A DNA stretch of 15,202 nucleotides, taken from positions 1-15,202 of the forward strand of contig CALFSF010000240.1 of the NCBI GenBank assembly GCA_937917025.1. The letters run 5' to 3'. The translations under genes were made by a program, and so were the position numbers. The stretch's first letter is position 1, and every line of letters begins with the position of its first letter. Shown in pieces: positions 1-7,523 of the stretch. The notes below the pieces were generated by a model. That model was given only the letters and a program-made list of their open reading frames with translations. It had not been told where the DNA came from and did no database searches. The DNA comes from an uncultured Paraburkholderia sp. (GTDB lineage: Bacteria > Pseudomonadota > Gammaproteobacteria > Burkholderiales > Burkholderiaceae).

Positions 1-136
1 GGCTCCGACGCGATTTCACACCTCCACGAAGAGAACGCCCCCCCGCACACCTGGATGCGCTCCGCGTGAGCGGAATGCGATTCGCCTCAACAGGACGCGC
101 TCAACCTGAGCGAGGCGCGTCGCGAATCGGGCCGTC
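1..136. other. Non-coding segment downstream of the copper operon, with nested inverted repeats
   Basis: No convincing gene here. It lies just past the stop codon of the CtaG-like gene. It contains a nested inverted repeat: CGATTCGC (78-85) pairs with GCGAATCG (122-129), and inside it CGCTCA (98-103) pairs with TGAGCG (107-112) around a three-base loop. GACG/CGTC bases between the two stems can extend the fold. There is no clear T-run after it on the minus strand, so if it ends the copper operon it is not a canonical intrinsic terminator. Confidence 0.4.
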
Positions 137-1021
137 TCAGGGCTGGCCGGCGGGCGACGGGTGCGAATTCACAGTGCTCGCTGCCTTCACCGGTGCCGCA
201 TGCTTGTCGCGCAGCCGCGCGCGGCCTGAGAGCCGCATCCAGTGACGCAGCGCGATGAGCGCGCCGATCACGCTCATCATCGAACCCGGAATCCACACCA
301 GCAGGCCGCCGATCTGCTGATCGCGCATCGGGCTAAGCCACGTGAACGCGCGTCCGCAGATCGAATACACCGGATACAGCTCGCGCGGCGAGAAGAAGAT
401 AAACGCGCCAAGCACGATTTGAGGCGGAATCGCGGCGATCACGACGAGCACGCGCCGGCCGGGTGCGAGCCGCGCCGGCGGGGCCGGGCGCGAATCGAGA
501 ACGAGCCACCAGAACAGCAGGCCGTCGATCACCATGCTCCAGTTCATCACGCGATACAGCCGCCAGTCGAGCATCGCGACGAAATGCACGGACGAGAGCA
601 GCCAGAAATAGATCAGCCCGACAAACAGCACGACCGCGACGACCGGATGCATGACCACGTCGAGCGTCGCGCGTACGACACGCGTTTGCAGGACGGGCCG
701 GACGAACCGCTGGCGCCACGAAAACGGAATGCCCGCGCGGATCGCGGCGCCCGGATACGACAGCGCGATGAAGAACGGCCCGAGATGATGCAGCACGAGA
801 TGCTGCGCGCGATGCATGAAAAATTCATGCTCGAAGTAATAGTCGAGCCGCGTATGCAGCGCGACGTACAGCGCGATCAGCCCGAACCAGAACGACAGCT
901 GTCGCGCGATCGACACCTTCGCCTTGCTCACGCCGCGGGCAAACAGCACGGCCGCCACGACAACCGCGACGACGACCGTCGGCGAAAACTCCCAGGGTTC
1001 GAGCCAGACAAGCAGGTTCAT
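137..1021 (-). CDS. CtaG-type (caa3_CtaG family) cytochrome c oxidase assembly membrane protein
   Basis: A 294-residue multi-pass inner-membrane protein. Hydrophobic segments begin near residues 13-29 and 40-57, with further helices over the central and C-terminal parts. A histidine-rich stretch follows the second helix (H65, H70, H74, H78, H79), and another histidine sits in an SVHF sequence further on; these are candidate metal ligands. This layout fits the Caa3_CtaG family, whose members are linked to copper supply and oxidase assembly in Bacillus and many proteobacteria. It is the last gene of a minus-strand operon, nine bases after the PCu(A)C stop. No strong ribosome-binding site is visible, which suits translational coupling. 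The copper role is inferred from family and neighbours; the exact step is not shown by the sequence. It should not be confused with the unrelated CtaG/Cox11 protein of aa3 oxidases. Confidence 0.85.
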   Translation of the reverse strand: MNLLVWLEPWEFSPTVVVAVVVAAVLFARGVSKAKVSIARQLSFWFGLIALYVALHTRLDYYFEHEFFMHRAQHLVLHHLGPFFIALSYPGAAIRAGIPFSWRQRFVRPVLQTRVVRATLDVVMHPVVAVVLFVGLIYFWLLSSVHFVAMLDWRLYRVMNWSMVIDGLLFWWLVLDSRPAPPARLAPGRRVLVVIAAIPPQIVLGAFIFFSPRELYPVYSICGRAFTWLSPMRDQQIGGLLVWIPGSMMSVIGALIALRHWMRLSGRARLRDKHAAPVKAASTVNSHPSPAGQP

Positions 1022-1030
1022 CGCGCGGCG

Positions 1031-1501
1031 TTACTTCGTCTGTGCGGGCGACTTGACGGCGAACGGCGTATCGAGCGTTTCGCCATCGGAGAACGTCAGC
1101 TTCAGATGCACCGTGTCGCCCGGCGCGATCTTGTGCTTCGGCTCTTCGAGCATCACGTGATAGCCGCCGGGTGCGATCTTCGCCTCGCCGTGCGCCGGTA
1201 CGGTGAGCTTGTCCACCATCACCATCTTTTGCGTCGAGCCGTTCGAGACGGTCTGGTGCAGCATCGCGCTGCCGTAGTCGTCGCTCGAAATATCGACGAG
1301 ATCGATGGGCTTGTCGCCTGCATTCACGAGCGTGACGTAACCGCCGGCAGGCAGGTTGTTGGGCAGCCAGCGAACCCACGCGTTCTGCGTCGTGATGGCT
1401 TGCGCGCCGGCCGCGTGGGCGGCGGTCGCGAGAAGCGCGGTGGCCGCGAAGATCGCAGCCAGCGTGGTCGAAATGGAGGTCCTGGTCGGCATGAGCGTCA
1501 T
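1031..1501 (-). CDS. Periplasmic copper chaperone PCu(A)C
   Basis: A 156-residue protein with an N-terminal signal peptide: hydrophobic core at about residues 14-28 and likely cleavage after the AHA motif near residue 30. The mature part carries the family's copper site with exact spacing: H82, ten residues, M93, 21 residues, H115-x-M117 in a PGGYHVM context. In this family the site binds Cu(I) in the periplasm and passes it towards the CuA centre of cytochrome c oxidase, in cooperation with SCO proteins. Usually a methionine follows the first histidine; here it is glutamine (Q83), but M80 and M95 lie close. The gene sits 13 bases after the SCO gene and nine before the CtaG-like gene. A second in-frame ATG three codons in (M4) is an alternative start; neither has a clear Shine-Dalgarno sequence. 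Confidence 0.92.
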   Translation of the reverse strand: MTLMPTRTSISTTLAAIFAATALLATAAHAAGAQAITTQNAWVRWLPNNLPAGGYVTLVNAGDKPIDLVDISSDDYGSAMLHQTVSNGSTQKMVMVDKLTVPAHGEAKIAPGGYHVMLEEPKHKIAPGDTVHLKLTFSDGETLDTPFAVKSPAQTK

Positions 1502-1514
1502 GGTTGGTTATGGG

Positions 1515-2135
1515 TCAGGAGTGAGCGTCAATGATACGGCGCAAATCGTGGGCGATCACATCGGGAGAATCGTGATCGGTGGCAAGCAGGCGCGCGTGGC
1601 CCGCTTTGTCGAACACGTAGACGGCGGAACTGTGCGTGACTTCGTAATTGCCCTTCGGGTCGTGCTTTTCCATCTGGTACGCGACGCGATAGCGCTTTGC
1701 GAGCCCTTCGATTTCGGCGTCGCTGCCCGTCAGGCCGTAGGCGTGCTTCGCATCGAACGCGCCGACGTAATCGTGCAGCGCCTGCGCCGAATCGCGGGCG
1801 GGGTCGACGGTCACGAACAGGATGCGCACCTGCTGCGCGTCCGGGCCGAGCCGGTCGATCACCTGCATCAGCCGGCCCATCGTTTCCGGGCAGACATCCG
1901 GACAATGCGTATAACCGAAATAGAGGAGCGCCGCGCGGCCCTTGAAGGTGTCGCCGGTGACGGGCTTGCCGTCGTCTCCGGTCAGCGAGAATTGCAGATC
2001 GGGAAGGTGGCCGGTCACGTTCGTCAATTGCCACGGCGTGCTGTCGTGCGAGCAACCCGCGAGTGCGCCGGCGGCTAGCGTGGCGAACGCGGCGGCAAGC
2101 AGCGCGAGCCGGCCACGCGACGCGATACGCTTCAT
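1515..2135 (-). CDS. SCO1/SenC family copper-binding lipoprotein
   Basis: A 206-residue thioredoxin-fold protein. The chosen start, MKRIASRGR, gives a basic N-terminus, a hydrophobic stretch and a lipobox L25-A-G-C28, so it is likely a lipid-anchored periplasmic protein. An upstream extension of 84 codons is open but has no protein-like character. SCO hallmarks are intact: the CxxxC copper/thiol motif (C78 and C82 in THCPDVC), a DP motif at 111-112, and the distal copper-ligand histidine H168 in VTHSSAVYVFD. Known SCO proteins bind copper, keep the CuA thiols reduced and help metallate cytochrome c oxidase subunit II. It is the first gene of the minus-strand operon with PCu(A)C and CtaG. The translation start region has only a weak purine stretch. 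Confidence 0.93.
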   Translation of the reverse strand: MKRIASRGRLALLAAAFATLAAGALAGCSHDSTPWQLTNVTGHLPDLQFSLTGDDGKPVTGDTFKGRAALLYFGYTHCPDVCPETMGRLMQVIDRLGPDAQQVRILFVTVDPARDSAQALHDYVGAFDAKHAYGLTGSDAEIEGLAKRYRVAYQMEKHDPKGNYEVTHSSAVYVFDKAGHARLLATDHDSPDVIAHDLRRIIDAHS

Positions 2136-2565
2136 GTGCGGTCGGCCCGCGGCCCTGCGCGACGGGTCATGCGGATGCTGTGTCTGGCGGCTGGAGGGGG
2201 CGGATGGGAACAAATGGGATCTCGATGACTCGATCAGGCAATGCGGAGGAAAGGTGTGCGCTGTTGCAGTTTCCGGTACAACGGTGACGTGCCGGGCGAC
2301 GCGCGATGCCTGCGACTGTATCGCAATTCGTCGGACAATGCGCCGGTGCGCCTGTCCGCACAAGGCGACCGGGGCAAAATGCCACATGTGGCTGAAAGCT
2401 GCATGAAACTCGATTGTTCTGTTTTTGAACGGAATCAGTTTGATGGACGGCCGCTGACGTGCGGCCAGTCAACCCGCGAGCCTTACTTTCTCGAAAAATT
2501 GACGGATGCGCGGTAAGATGCGCACACTTTTCCGGCTGCAAGCGGCTGAAAGGCAAGACAACACG
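2136..2565. other. Divergent intergenic region between the SCO and otsB genes
   Basis: 430 bp between two outward-facing transcription units must hold the promoter of the copper operon (minus) and that of otsB (plus). I see no convincing paired -35/-10. The best -35-like element towards otsB is TTGACG at 2499-2504, but no good -10 follows at 16-18 bases. Short open frames here lack a ribosome-binding site and look like chance. No metal-responsive operator that I recognise is present. Confidence 0.5.
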
Positions 2566-3315
2566 ATGCGAGCACTTCCGGCTGTTCTGTCTCCGAGCGA
2601 GACGGCTTTTTTCTTCGACTTCGACGGCACGCTCGTCGAACTGGCACCGACACCCGACGGCGTGCTGGTGCAACCCAGGGTCATCGAACTGCTGGGCGTG
2701 CTGCAGCGTCTCACGAACGGCGCGGTCGCGATCGTTTCGGGGCGCAGCATCGACAGCATCGATTCGTTTCTTGGCATGCCCGACATGCCGATCGCCGGCC
2801 TGCACGGCGCGGAGCGGCGCGACGCGAACGGCGACACGCAACGCACGGGTTTTAACGACGACCGGCTGCTGCGCATGGAGCAGGAACTCGCCGGGGTCGT
2901 GCGCACGAATCCCGGCATGCTGCTGGAAATCAAGGGTGCCGCGGTCGCGCTGCACTATCGCAATGCGCCCGAACGTGAACCCGTCGCCCGCGAGGCGACC
3001 AGCCGCCTCGTCGCGGAATATCCCGATGCGTACGTGCTCCAGCCCGGCAAGATGGTCTACGAAATCAAGCCGAAGGACGTCGACAAGGGCCGCGCGCTGC
3101 GCGCCTTTCTCGACGAGCCTCCGTTCACCGGCCGCACGCCCGTATTCGCCGGCGATGACCTGACCGACGAGAAAGGCTTCGTCGTCGTCAACGAGCGCGG
3201 CGGCGTGTCGATCAAGGTCGGCGGCGGCGATTCGGTCGCCAGAACGCGGCTCGACTCGGTTGGCGCGCTGCTCGACTGGCTCGCCGCGGTTGTCGCGGCT
3301 GCCGGCAAGGCGTGA
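2566..3315 (+). CDS. otsB: Trehalose-6-phosphate phosphatase
   Basis: A 249-residue HAD-superfamily phosphatase that removes phosphate from trehalose 6-phosphate to give trehalose in the cytoplasm. Motif I is DFDGTL with D18 (nucleophile) and D20; motif II is S58-G-R; K174 in a DKGRAL context and motif IV GDDLTDE (196-202) complete the active site. A conserved HGAE (80-83) lies in the cap region. Length is close to E. coli OtsB (266). I chose the ATG at 2566 because the catalytic motif then lies at the usual distance from the N-terminus and a purine-rich AAAGG precedes it; in-frame ATGs at 2506 and 2518 would add up to 20 residues of unlikely sequence. otsA follows 58 bp later, so the two probably form one operon. 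Confidence 0.95.
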   Translation: MRALPAVLSPSETAFFFDFDGTLVELAPTPDGVLVQPRVIELLGVLQRLTNGAVAIVSGRSIDSIDSFLGMPDMPIAGLHGAERRDANGDTQRTGFNDDRLLRMEQELAGVVRTNPGMLLEIKGAAVALHYRNAPEREPVAREATSRLVAEYPDAYVLQPGKMVYEIKPKDVDKGRALRAFLDEPPFTGRTPVFAGDDLTDEKGFVVVNERGGVSIKVGGGDSVARTRLDSVGALLDWLAAVVAAAGKA

Positions 3316-3373
3316 CGTTCATGCGGCACTTCCGTCGCGGTGACTGTTTTTTTCAGCGTGAGAATTGCGCTTC

Positions 3374-4807
3374 ATGAGTCGACTGATCATCGTATCGAAT
3401 CGGGTCGCGCCGATCTCGGAAGGCGGCCCCGCGGCGGGCGGGCTGGCGGTCGGCGTCTATGACGCGTTGAAGGAAACCGGCGGCATGTGGTTCGGCTGGA
3501 GCGGCGACGTGCTGGCGTCCGGTCAGCCGCAGATCAGCGTCGAGGAACGCGGGCCTGTGACGTTCGCGACCATCGGCCTCGTGCGGCGCGATTACGACCA
3601 GTATTACCGCGGTTTTTCGAATGCGACGCTGTGGCCGGCGTTCCACTATCGCGCGGATCTCGTGCAGTACGACCGGCACGATTTCGAAGGCTATTGCCGC
3701 GTCAACACGTGGCTTGCCCGGCAGCTCGTGCCGCTGCTGCGCCCGGACGACGTCATCTGGGTCCATGACTATCACCTGATTCCGTTCGCGAAGGCGCTGC
3801 GTGCGGCGGGCGTGAAGAACCGCATCGGCTTTTTCCTGCACATTCCGTTTCCCGCTTCGCAGGTGCTGCTCGCGGTGCCGCCGCATCGCGAACTCGTCGA
3901 GTCGCTGTGCTCGTTCGATCTGCTCGGCTTCCAGACGGAACCCGACCTGCGCTCGTTTTGCGACTACATCGTGCATGAGGCGAACGGCACGATCGACGCG
4001 CCCGCAAACGGCCGTCCGACGACGGTTCACGCATTCGGCCGCACGCTGCACGCGGCGGCCTATCCGATCGGCGTGTATCCGGATGAGATCGCGGAACTGG
4101 CCAAAGCCGGCGAGAGCGGCAAGCCGGTGCGCACGATGCGCGCGACGTTGCACGCTCGCAAGCTGATCATGAGCGTCGACCGGCTCGATTATTCGAAGGG
4201 ACTGGTCGAGCGTTTCCGCGCGTTCGAACGTCTGCTGGAACAATCGCCGGCGCAGCGCAACAAGGTGTCGTTCGTGCAGATCGCGCCGCCGACGCGCGCC
4301 GACATGCACGCGTATCAGGACATCCGTTTGCAGCTGGAGGGCGAATCGGGCCGTATCAACGGCCGTTTCGCCGAACTGGACTGGACGCCGATCCGCTACA
4401 TCCACCGGCAATACGAGCGGCAGGTGCTGGCGGCGCTCTTTCGCGCGTCGCACGTAGGCTACGTGACGCCGCTGCGCGACGGCATGAACCTCGTCGCGAA
4501 AGAGTATGTGTCGGCGCAGGACCCGGACGATCCAGGCGTGCTGGTACTCTCGCGTTTCGCGGGCGCGGCGCAGGAGCTGAACGGCGCGCTGATCGTGAAT
4601 CCTGTCGATATCGACGGCATGGCCGAAGCACTGGCCACCGCGCTCGCGATGCCGCTTGCCGAGCGTCAGTCACGCTACCGGGAAATGATGGCGCAACTGC
4701 GCGAGAACAACGTCTCCGTGTGGCGCGACAATTTCATGCGCGACCTGCAGGCAGCCGGTTCGATGGAGCGCGTGCGGGAGCGGGCAGGGGCTTCACTCGC
4801 CGATTGA
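3374..4807 (+). CDS. otsA: Alpha,alpha-trehalose-6-phosphate synthase (UDP-forming)
   Basis: A 477-residue GT20 retaining glycosyltransferase that joins glucose from UDP-glucose to glucose 6-phosphate, giving trehalose 6-phosphate for OtsB. Landmarks: VSNR with R10 and GGLAVG (22-27) in the N-terminal donor/acceptor loop; FGWSG around W42; W87 and Y78 near the acceptor pocket; HDYH (131-134); LHIPFP (155-160); VDRLDYSKG (268-276) with R270 and K275, the counterparts of the E. coli nucleotide-phosphate ligands; and RDGMNLVAKEY near the C-terminal third. Length matches E. coli OtsA (474). I prefer ATG 3374 over the TTG at 3365 because MSRLIIVSNR is the usual family start. Together with otsB it supplies an osmo- and desiccation-protective disaccharide. 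The gene ends 57 bp before a strong hairpin terminator. Confidence 0.97.
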   Translation: MSRLIIVSNRVAPISEGGPAAGGLAVGVYDALKETGGMWFGWSGDVLASGQPQISVEERGPVTFATIGLVRRDYDQYYRGFSNATLWPAFHYRADLVQYDRHDFEGYCRVNTWLARQLVPLLRPDDVIWVHDYHLIPFAKALRAAGVKNRIGFFLHIPFPASQVLLAVPPHRELVESLCSFDLLGFQTEPDLRSFCDYIVHEANGTIDAPANGRPTTVHAFGRTLHAAAYPIGVYPDEIAELAKAGESGKPVRTMRATLHARKLIMSVDRLDYSKGLVERFRAFERLLEQSPAQRNKVSFVQIAPPTRADMHAYQDIRLQLEGESGRINGRFAELDWTPIRYIHRQYERQVLAALFRASHVGYVTPLRDGMNLVAKEYVSAQDPDDPGVLVLSRFAGAAQELNGALIVNPVDIDGMAEALATALAMPLAERQSRYREMMAQLRENNVSVWRDNFMRDLQAAGSMERVRERAGASLAD

Positions 4808-4864
4808 CGCGTGCGGCGTCGCATGGTTTGCACCCAGCGTTGCGCATCGCGCGCCCGGACGAAA

Positions 4865-4896
4865 AAAGCCGCTTCGAGATCAACCGAAGCGGCTTT
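4865..4896. terminator. Bidirectional intrinsic terminator between otsA and the ABC exporter gene
   Basis: A perfect 12-bp stem, AAAGCCGCTTCG (4865-4876) with CGAAGCGGCTTT (4885-4896), around an eight-base loop. The stem is flanked by A's on the left and a T-rich stretch on the right, so it can act in both directions. It lies between two convergent genes (otsA stop 4807, ABC stop 4940) and is well placed to end both transcripts. Confidence 0.9.
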
Positions 4897-4939
4897 CTGC
4901 TTTACACCACGTTAGCGACGCCGTGGCCGCGCGCGTTTC

Positions 4940-6832
4940 TCAGGCCACGTGCTGTTCGTCGACCTTCTTGCCGCCGATGTGCAGCGTCGTTCCCTTGCCG
5001 TACTGCTTCGACAGCAGATCGCGATAGAGCCCCGGGCGGTTGCGCAGTTCCTCCGGCGTGCCGTCGTCGACGACCTTGCCCGTACTCATCACGATGATGC
5101 GATCGAAGTTGTGCAGCGTCGACAGACGGTGCGCGATCGCGATCACCGTGCGACCTACCATCAGCCGGTCGAGCGCGATCTGGATCGCTTCTTCCGACGC
5201 GCTGTCGAGCGCGGAGGTCGCTTCGTCGAGCAGCAGGATCGGCGCGTTCTTCAGGATCGCCCGGGCGATGGCTATGCGCTGGCGCTGACCGCCCGACAGC
5301 TTCACGCCGCGATCGCCGACGATCGTGTCGTAGCCTTCCGGCATCGCCTCGATGAAATCGGAGCAGCGCGCCTCACGCGCGGCGGCCAGCACCTCGTCGC
5401 GGGTTGCTTCGGGGCGGCCGTACGCGATGTTTTCATACACGGAGCGATGGAACAGCGAAATGTCCTGCGGCACGAGCGCAATCGCGTGGCGCAGGCTGTC
5501 CTGCGTAATGCCGCCGATGTCCTGGCCGTCGATTTTGATCTGTCCGCCCTGGGTGTCGTAGAACCGCTGCAGCAACGCGAGTACGGTCGATTTGCCCGCG
5601 CCCGACTTGCCGATCAGGCCGACGCGCTGGCCGGCTTCGATATGCAGATCGAAGTGATCGAGAATCGGCCGGCGGCGCGGATACGCGAACGTCACGCGTT
5701 CGAAGTCGACCCGTCCGCCCTGCGGCACGAGTTCCACGGCATCCTTGCGATCGGGCATGCCGTGCGGCTCGAGCAGCGTCTTCACGGCTTCGGCAAGACG
5801 CGCCACGTGCTGCGTGACGTCGACGAGCGCGACGGCAAGATCGCGCGTGCCGTGCAGGATCGTGAAACCGAGCGAGCTGACGAGCACGATGTCGCCCGAC
5901 GTCGCGCGACCCTGATCCCACAGCCACAGCGCCCAGCCGAGCAGACCCGCCGACAGCAGCGCCGTGATGACCGCGTGCAGCAGACGCAGCTTCTCGAGAT
6001 AGAGCAGGCTTTGCTGGCGCGCGTCCATCTCGGCTTTCACCGTATCGCCGAAGCGCTTCTGTTCGCGCAGCGTCATGCCGAACGCGCGCACGAGGCCCAT
6101 GTTGCTGATCACGTCGACGAGTTCGCCGTCGACCGACGCCGCTTTCGACGCGAAATGATGGTGACGTGCCGAACCGCGGCCGGCGAGCTTGTAGAGCACG
6201 ACCGACAGGATCGCCGAGCAGAGCATCAGGCCACCCGCCATCAGCGGATTGACGGCGATGATCATCACAATGGCGCCGAACACGGCGATGCACGGCGGCA
6301 GCACGTTCCACGCGGTGGTGTTTTCGGCGGTATAGACCGCGTTCGACGTCGCCGTGATCCGGCTCGCCAGCATGCCCGGCTGCTTTTCCGAGTAGTAGGT
6401 GGGCGAATGGCCGCTCAGATACTGGAACAGATCACGCCGCAGGTCGCCCGTGACGGCGACGAACGTATGTGCGGCGACCCAGCCGCCGATCCGCCACAGC
6501 ATGTTGTCGGCGGCGATCAGGCCGACCAGGATCGCGAACGCGCCCCACAGGGGGCCCGGATGATGACGGCCTTCGCCAAGCACGTCGATGAGATGCTTGA
6601 TCGCGTATTGCGACGCGAGCGCGCACCCCACGGCCGCGAACACGCTGCACAGGACGATCGCATGTGAGACAGGATGGCGGCGGATAAAGCGGAAAAGGAA
6701 CGCAAGCGGCCGGTTCGCATAGCTCGCGAGCTTTGCGTTGTGGGCGTTGCGCTGGGCGATGGTCAGATGTTCCAATGTGTTCGAGTGTCGGTAGTCGATG
6801 AGTGACGGTGTCGCAGCAGGCCGTTCGTGCAT
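4940..6832 (-). CDS. MsbA-like ABC transporter with fused membrane and ATPase domains (exporter type)
   Basis: A 630-residue half-transporter. Residues about 50-350 form a type-1 exporter membrane domain with several hydrophobic segments (e.g. 58-75, 94-112, 180-215, 285-305). The ATPase domain follows: Walker A GKSGAGKST (408-416), Q-loop Q456, signature LSGGQ (512-516), Walker B ILLLDE with catalytic E537, D-loop SALD, and switch H568. All catalytic residues are present, so a homodimer should be active. A hydrophilic N-terminal extension of some 45 residues precedes the first helix. Substrate is not evident; relatives export lipids, lipid A, drugs or peptides, and I would not assign msbA by name. 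It is monocistronic, facing away from the glycosyltransferase gene and ending at the terminator shared with otsA. An AGGG lies just upstream of the start. Confidence 0.92.
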   Translation of the reverse strand: MHERPAATPSLIDYRHSNTLEHLTIAQRNAHNAKLASYANRPLAFLFRFIRRHPVSHAIVLCSVFAAVGCALASQYAIKHLIDVLGEGRHHPGPLWGAFAILVGLIAADNMLWRIGGWVAAHTFVAVTGDLRRDLFQYLSGHSPTYYSEKQPGMLASRITATSNAVYTAENTTAWNVLPPCIAVFGAIVMIIAVNPLMAGGLMLCSAILSVVLYKLAGRGSARHHHFASKAASVDGELVDVISNMGLVRAFGMTLREQKRFGDTVKAEMDARQQSLLYLEKLRLLHAVITALLSAGLLGWALWLWDQGRATSGDIVLVSSLGFTILHGTRDLAVALVDVTQHVARLAEAVKTLLEPHGMPDRKDAVELVPQGGRVDFERVTFAYPRRRPILDHFDLHIEAGQRVGLIGKSGAGKSTVLALLQRFYDTQGGQIKIDGQDIGGITQDSLRHAIALVPQDISLFHRSVYENIAYGRPEATRDEVLAAAREARCSDFIEAMPEGYDTIVGDRGVKLSGGQRQRIAIARAILKNAPILLLDEATSALDSASEEAIQIALDRLMVGRTVIAIAHRLSTLHNFDRIIVMSTGKVVDDGTPEELRNRPGLYRDLLSKQYGKGTTLHIGGKKVDEQHVA

Positions 6833-6914
6833 GCCGCCCTATCGGGACAAAAGGCGCACCTTCCCGCATTGTAAACATGCAGAGAACTTTCTGAGACGGC
6901 AAAAAAGGAAACGG

Positions 6915-6952
6915 CGGGCAATGACGGGCAACGAAGCGGCACCGGTTGCCCG
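6915..6952. repeat. CGGGCAA repeat cluster upstream of the ABC exporter gene
   Basis: CGGGCAA occurs at 6915-6921 and again at 6925-6931, exactly one helical turn (10 bp) apart. The reverse complement TTGCCCG follows at 6946-6952. The second and third copies form an 8-bp inverted repeat (CGGGCAAC/GTTGCCCG) with a 12-base loop. It could be a regulator-binding cluster or an mRNA hairpin in the leader of the ABC gene, whose start codon lies about 83 bp away. Confidence 0.4.
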
Positions 6953-7271
6953 ACTTCGCGCAATAAATGTTCGCAAACTATGTGTTGCGAGACCCGCTCA
7001 AGTAGCGGTGGTTCATCCCGGCACGGAAAAAATTTCGAGATATACTTACGGATTGCATACAGTCACGTCGTACCACGACGGCAAACGGTTCAATTCGTCA
7101 AGCGGGCGGCGCGGAAAAAAAAGCGTCGTCAGGCGCGTTGGCCGGGCCTCCGAAGCCGCGGTTACCGCAGGCCTTTCAATGTAAAACTGTCTTGTAAAAC
7201 AAGGGTTTGCAAAGTGTTTCGCCTTTGTAACAACATAAAGACTTTGAAAGGTAGTGGGGTCGATGAAGGTC

Positions 7272-7288
7272 CCGGCACTGATAATGCA
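7272..7288 (+). promoter_or_regulatory. Possible sigma-54 (RpoN) promoter match
   Basis: The GG at 7274-7275 and GC at 7286-7287 have the required ten bases between them. The -24 block reads CGGCAC (consensus TGGCAC) and the -12 block ATGCA (consensus TTGCA). It points towards the glycosyltransferase start about 236 bp downstream. Such short patterns arise by chance, no enhancer site was recognised, and the call is weak. Confidence 0.25.
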
Positions 7289-7523
7289 TGCTTCGGTTTG
7301 GCCCACTAAAATCTGACAGTTTGTCAACGAGTGTGCGGCCCGTGCGTTTTAAGCCGGATGCACCGCCCTGGTGAAGACGACCAGTCCGGGCAATCCAACA
7401 GCGTTCAATCGCAGATTTCCCGAATGAAACAGGCCAGCGCCTCCGGTGCGAGCCGCACGGGGTGGGCGGGCGAGTCGCTTTTACCAAACTTGTAGTCTTG
7501 ATCTTTACCAGGAGTTCATCATC

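Larger units (their letters stand above)
6833..7523. other. Long non-coding divergent region upstream of the GT4 glycosyltransferase gene
   Basis: 691 bp, visibly richer in A/T than its surroundings, with A-runs near 6901 and 7116. No convincing gene: short frames lack ribosome-binding sites and coding character. It must carry the promoters of the minus-strand ABC gene and the plus-strand glycosyltransferase. It contains several small ordered elements: repeated CGGGCAA units at 6915-6952; a CGTCGT/ACGACG hairpin at 7066-7080; TGTAAAAC twice 13 bp apart (7180 and 7193); a sigma-54-like match at 7272-7288; and the palindrome TGACA-GTT-TGTCA at 7314-7326. I see no sigma-70 promoter I would defend. 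Confidence 0.55.

Noticed and set aside
242..1534. A 430-codon plus-strand open frame opposite the CtaG and PCu(A)C genes
   Set aside because: It is a shadow of GC-rich genes with intact conserved motifs on the other strand; its translation is arginine-, histidine- and aspartate-rich with no domain character.
3353..4453. A 366-codon minus-strand frame opposite otsA
   Set aside because: Low-complexity, basic antisense translation; otsA on the plus strand is unmistakable.
4949..6667. A 572-codon plus-strand open frame opposite the ABC exporter gene
   Set aside because: Its composition is that of antisense high-GC DNA, and the minus strand encodes a complete ABC transporter with all catalytic motifs.
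7046..7327. A 93-codon minus-strand frame in the long intergenic region
   Set aside because: No ribosome-binding site, no hydrophobic or domain pattern, and it crosses repeat-like AT-rich sequence; likely chance.
7480..7510. TTTACCA repeated at 7480 and 7504, just before the glycosyltransferase start
   Set aside because: Two short copies 24 bp apart, the second overlapping the ribosome-binding site; too little to separate from chance.
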